Shown here in pieces: positions 61,688-64,000 of a DNA stretch of 64,000 bases. Numbering within the stretch: the stretch's first letter is position 1; each line of letters opens with the position of its first letter. This stretch comes from Casuarius casuarius (lineage: Eukaryota; Chordata; Aves; Casuariiformes; Casuariidae). The position numbers were made by a program, and so were the translations under genes. The notes under the pieces were generated by a model that did no database searches, had not been told where the DNA came from, and saw only the letters and a list, made by a program, of their open reading frames with translations. Location of the stretch: the NCBI GenBank assembly GCA_003342895.1, contig PTFA01000498.1, positions 117,688-181,687 on the forward strand, in the 5' to 3' direction.

Positions 61688-64000
61688 CTATGTGATCTGG
61701 ACATTAACCCCTGATCTTTCACTTCATTAGCTGTGGAAATCAAGACAATACTTCCTTACTTGCTGAGCTATTAAGCAAGTCTCATTTCATTATAAAGGGT
61801 GCACTCAAAAACATACTGAGGAGCACCACAAGAAATCTTAACCGATTAAACAGGGAGGGAAAGGCCCTTGAAGTCCTAGCCATAACCCCAGTAAGGGAAA
61901 AGAAAGCCTTAGACCACTGGTGAAAGACTCCCAAATGGGAAACACAAAACAGCTGCACAGAAAAGTCAACTGTATTTTTATCTGCCTTTAAATGATAAGC
62001 TTCTCCTGAAAGATTATCTCTTCTTTGAAGGGTTAGAAACTTTCAGAGGCAGGAATCACAGGCTGATTTTTTGATCTTTAGAAATAAACACCTGGCCTGT
62101 GAACATTACATGTACTCCACCCTATTGGAAGATAAAAAAACAAAAGGGCAAAAAAATCTTGGCCTCTTGAAATCAAACAAAGAAGGAATGAAAACACCAT
62201 TTTCCTCCCCATTTCAGTGGCTCCAGGATTACCCCTTAAAGGTTTTAATAAAGGCAAAATAGTTTTGCCTCCCAGCCAAGCCACTTCAGCTAGGGAGACC
62301 GCAATATGGGTCAGTTTCTCTTAAAGAGAGTAAGATTTGGAGAGATGTCAACTTATAGCATGTTTCAGTACCTCTTGCTTTTTAATGCAGTTAGGCACTA
62401 ACACACTCCTCTCATGCTCACGATCACTGAAGGAGGAATAACCTACTCAGTAAAACAGAAAATTCAGCATACAACTCATCACAACCGCTCTGTTGCAGAA
62501 AATTCCCCACACATCTTTGAACACCAAATTCTTTGCTTTCCTGCTTAACGTTATTCTTCTGGGTGAAAAAGAATTCAAGGCCCAGAGACACATTATTTTT
62601 GCGTAATAAAGTTGTACATATGGATTCAACTTAGCTAGGAAATGTCAACTTAGGGCTTGTCTTCATGAGGAAATTTACTGTAACTAGTCTACCAGTATAA
62701 TTATATTGCTGTAGTTCTACTGGTAAAATTCCCCTGTTGAGCCTTATTCATAACAGCAGCAGTCTTTACGGTTTATTTTTGTCGACTATGCCAAAAAAGG
62801 CCCCTGCTCCAGAAAGGCCACAACAATTCACAGGGGAGGAGGGGGAAGGAGCTATACCAGGGCAACTGAAGCAGTAAGAAGAATAACAGTATAGAAATGG
62901 CAGAATATTTCTCTGCATTAATGTAGTTTCTGCTACAAAAAAAATTAAGGACTGTAAGAAAGCTATAGAGTACATCGATATCTTTGCAGGCAGGGTATAT
63001 GCCAGCTTTATGCCGCATTCTCGGGTTTGTGGAGTTCTCCCAGCAGGACACCACTGCAGCGGGCTCTGCTTCAGCCCATGCATGTGCATCCTTTTGTTCT
63101 CACATTCTCCCCGGCTCCGCGGCACATTTCCTAGGCACATGCTCTTACCGTCATTCCCTCACAGCCCAAATGCCCTGGGTTCCCTGGATAGAGCACTGAC
63201 CCTCCAAAACAAACCGGTGCTAAAGAACAGTCCCTCTGGATCACAGCTTGCATCTTCTGGGACAAGCCATAGCTGAAAAGCAAATAGCTCCCTCTGCAAA
63301 AAGGGATTTTAAAACAATTGCCCTTCGCTTCAGCAGGGCAAGAATGCTGAGCAAGACAAAACAATGAGCCATCTGTGCACCCTTCCCTCCTTCGCCTGTC
63401 CCTACCCTCTGGGCTTAAATCAGAGGTCCCCAAGAATGGCAGGGCCTCCCTCCACCTCCTCCCACTCTGTTTATCTCCTGCAAAAACCAGGGGTTTTTTT
63501 GTTTGTTTGCTTGGGTTTCTTGGGCTTTTTTTTTTTTCTCCAGTTGACATGCCACAAGCGCAAAGAAACGAGAGGAGAGAAAAAAATAACATCCAAAAAA
63601 CCCTGTTCTTGCTGAGGCAGGGCTTTCTCGTAAAGCTTCTCTTTCCGCTCAGCGGGGGGGGGGGAAGTTGTGGGTTAATTTCTTTCTTTACCTTTTGTTC
63701 TCAAGAGCTCCAAGAGAATCTTTCACTAAACCTCAGCCCTCTGTCAGGTGGTACCCCATCTACCCCAAATCAGCTTTGTCGGCTCATCAAAAAATGCCTC
63801 CCACAAGACAATCCCTTCCCTGTTTACTATCCCTGGAGGCAGAGAGGCGCTGAGGAGCACTAGCCACCCCTTTGTCCAAGGGGGGGAATACTATGTGAAT
63901 GGGAGACCACCAAAGATTTACAGCCTTCTTTTGTTAGCCTGGTGTCACTGCCTACCGGGCCTCGATTCAAAATTGAGATGACAGTAGAGGTACAGACCAG

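Larger units (their letters stand above)
1..64000 (-). other. SUFU: SUFU gene, internal part (exons 3-10 and their introns)
   Basis: The whole window lies within the transcribed region of Suppressor of fused, read from right to left. Eight exons in correct order and phase code for residues 106-432 of a protein of about 484 residues. SUFU binds GLI proteins in cytoplasm and nucleus, holds them inactive and promotes repressor formation, so it restrains Hedgehog signalling; in people it is a tumour suppressor (established knowledge). All exon lengths equal those I recall for human SUFU, no exon has a stop or frameshift, and all introns are GT-AG. This is therefore an intact gene and not a processed copy. 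The 5' end (promoter, exons 1-2) and 3' end (exons 11-12, 3' UTR) are outside. Intron lengths seen: 3, 25258; 4, 2411; 5, 2146; 6, 4741; 7, 1506; 8, 11350; 9, 1499 bases. Confidence 0.97.
50850..64000 (-). other. SUFU: SUFU intron 2, 3' part (at least 13.2 kb)
   Basis: Non-coding sequence upstream of exon 3 in transcript direction. I looked for exon 2 (135 bp; residues 61-106, with the PEHWHYISFGL motif) on the minus strand and did not find it, so it should lie beyond base 64000. The stretch contains a CR1 tail (51462-51521), MIR relics (57250 and 59950), a TA-rich simple region (59780-59845), a palindromic old repeat (61630-61687) and homopolymer runs at 56059 (T15) and 63654 (G11). A GC-rich segment at 56640-56720 is too short to call a CpG island. 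Confidence 0.85.

Overview
This 64 kb window is nuclear DNA from a vertebrate and lies inside one protein-coding gene, SUFU (Suppressor of fused, the cytoplasmic negative regulator of GLI transcription factors in Hedgehog signalling). The gene is on the minus strand, so it is read from high to low coordinates. Eight consecutive coding exons are present, numbered 3 to 10 by comparison with the 12-exon human gene as I remember it. Together they give 979 nt, matching human cDNA positions c.318-1296 (residues 106-432 of 484). Every exon has AG/GT boundaries, the expected phase and the same length as its human counterpart (137, 143, 86, 73, 154, 112, 135 and 139 bp). Exons 1-2 must lie beyond base 64000 and exons 11-12 before base 1; I could not find them in the window.

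The organism is most likely a bird; a crocodilian or turtle is possible. The window carries CR1 LINE relics in the form typical of sauropsids. It also has several old tRNA-derived MIR-type SINE copies and no primate or rodent elements, and it is repeat-poor. The predicted SUFU protein differs from my recollection of human SUFU at only a few sites.

Layout by coordinate: 1-959 start of intron 10; 960-1098 exon 10; 2598-2732 exon 9; 2733-14082 intron 8 (11.4 kb, two MIR copies and a CpG-retaining patch); 14083-14194 exon 8; 15701-15854 exon 7; 20596-20668 exon 6 (a 71-base assembly gap lies nearby at 20245-20315); 22815-22900 exon 5; 25312-25454 exon 4; 25455-50712 intron 3 (25.3 kb, holding two CR1 fragments, an inverted MIR pair, GC-rich patches and a recursive-splice-like site); 50713-50849 exon 3; 50850-64000 part of intron 2 (at least 13.2 kb, with a CR1 3' tail, MIR copies and a palindromic old repeat).

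About 1.5% of the window is coding. I found no second gene I can support, no RNA gene, no CRISPR array and no intact mobile element. The most interesting leads are regulatory or splicing related: a uridine tract just downstream of the weak exon 3 donor, a ratchet-like AG|GT site in intron 3, a cluster of palindromes and homeodomain-type sites at 27.5 kb, a perfect 20-bp palindrome at 38.5 kb, an exact GLI consensus in intron 3, and an exon-like open segment on the opposite strand in intron 8. None amounts to a new system on sequence evidence alone.
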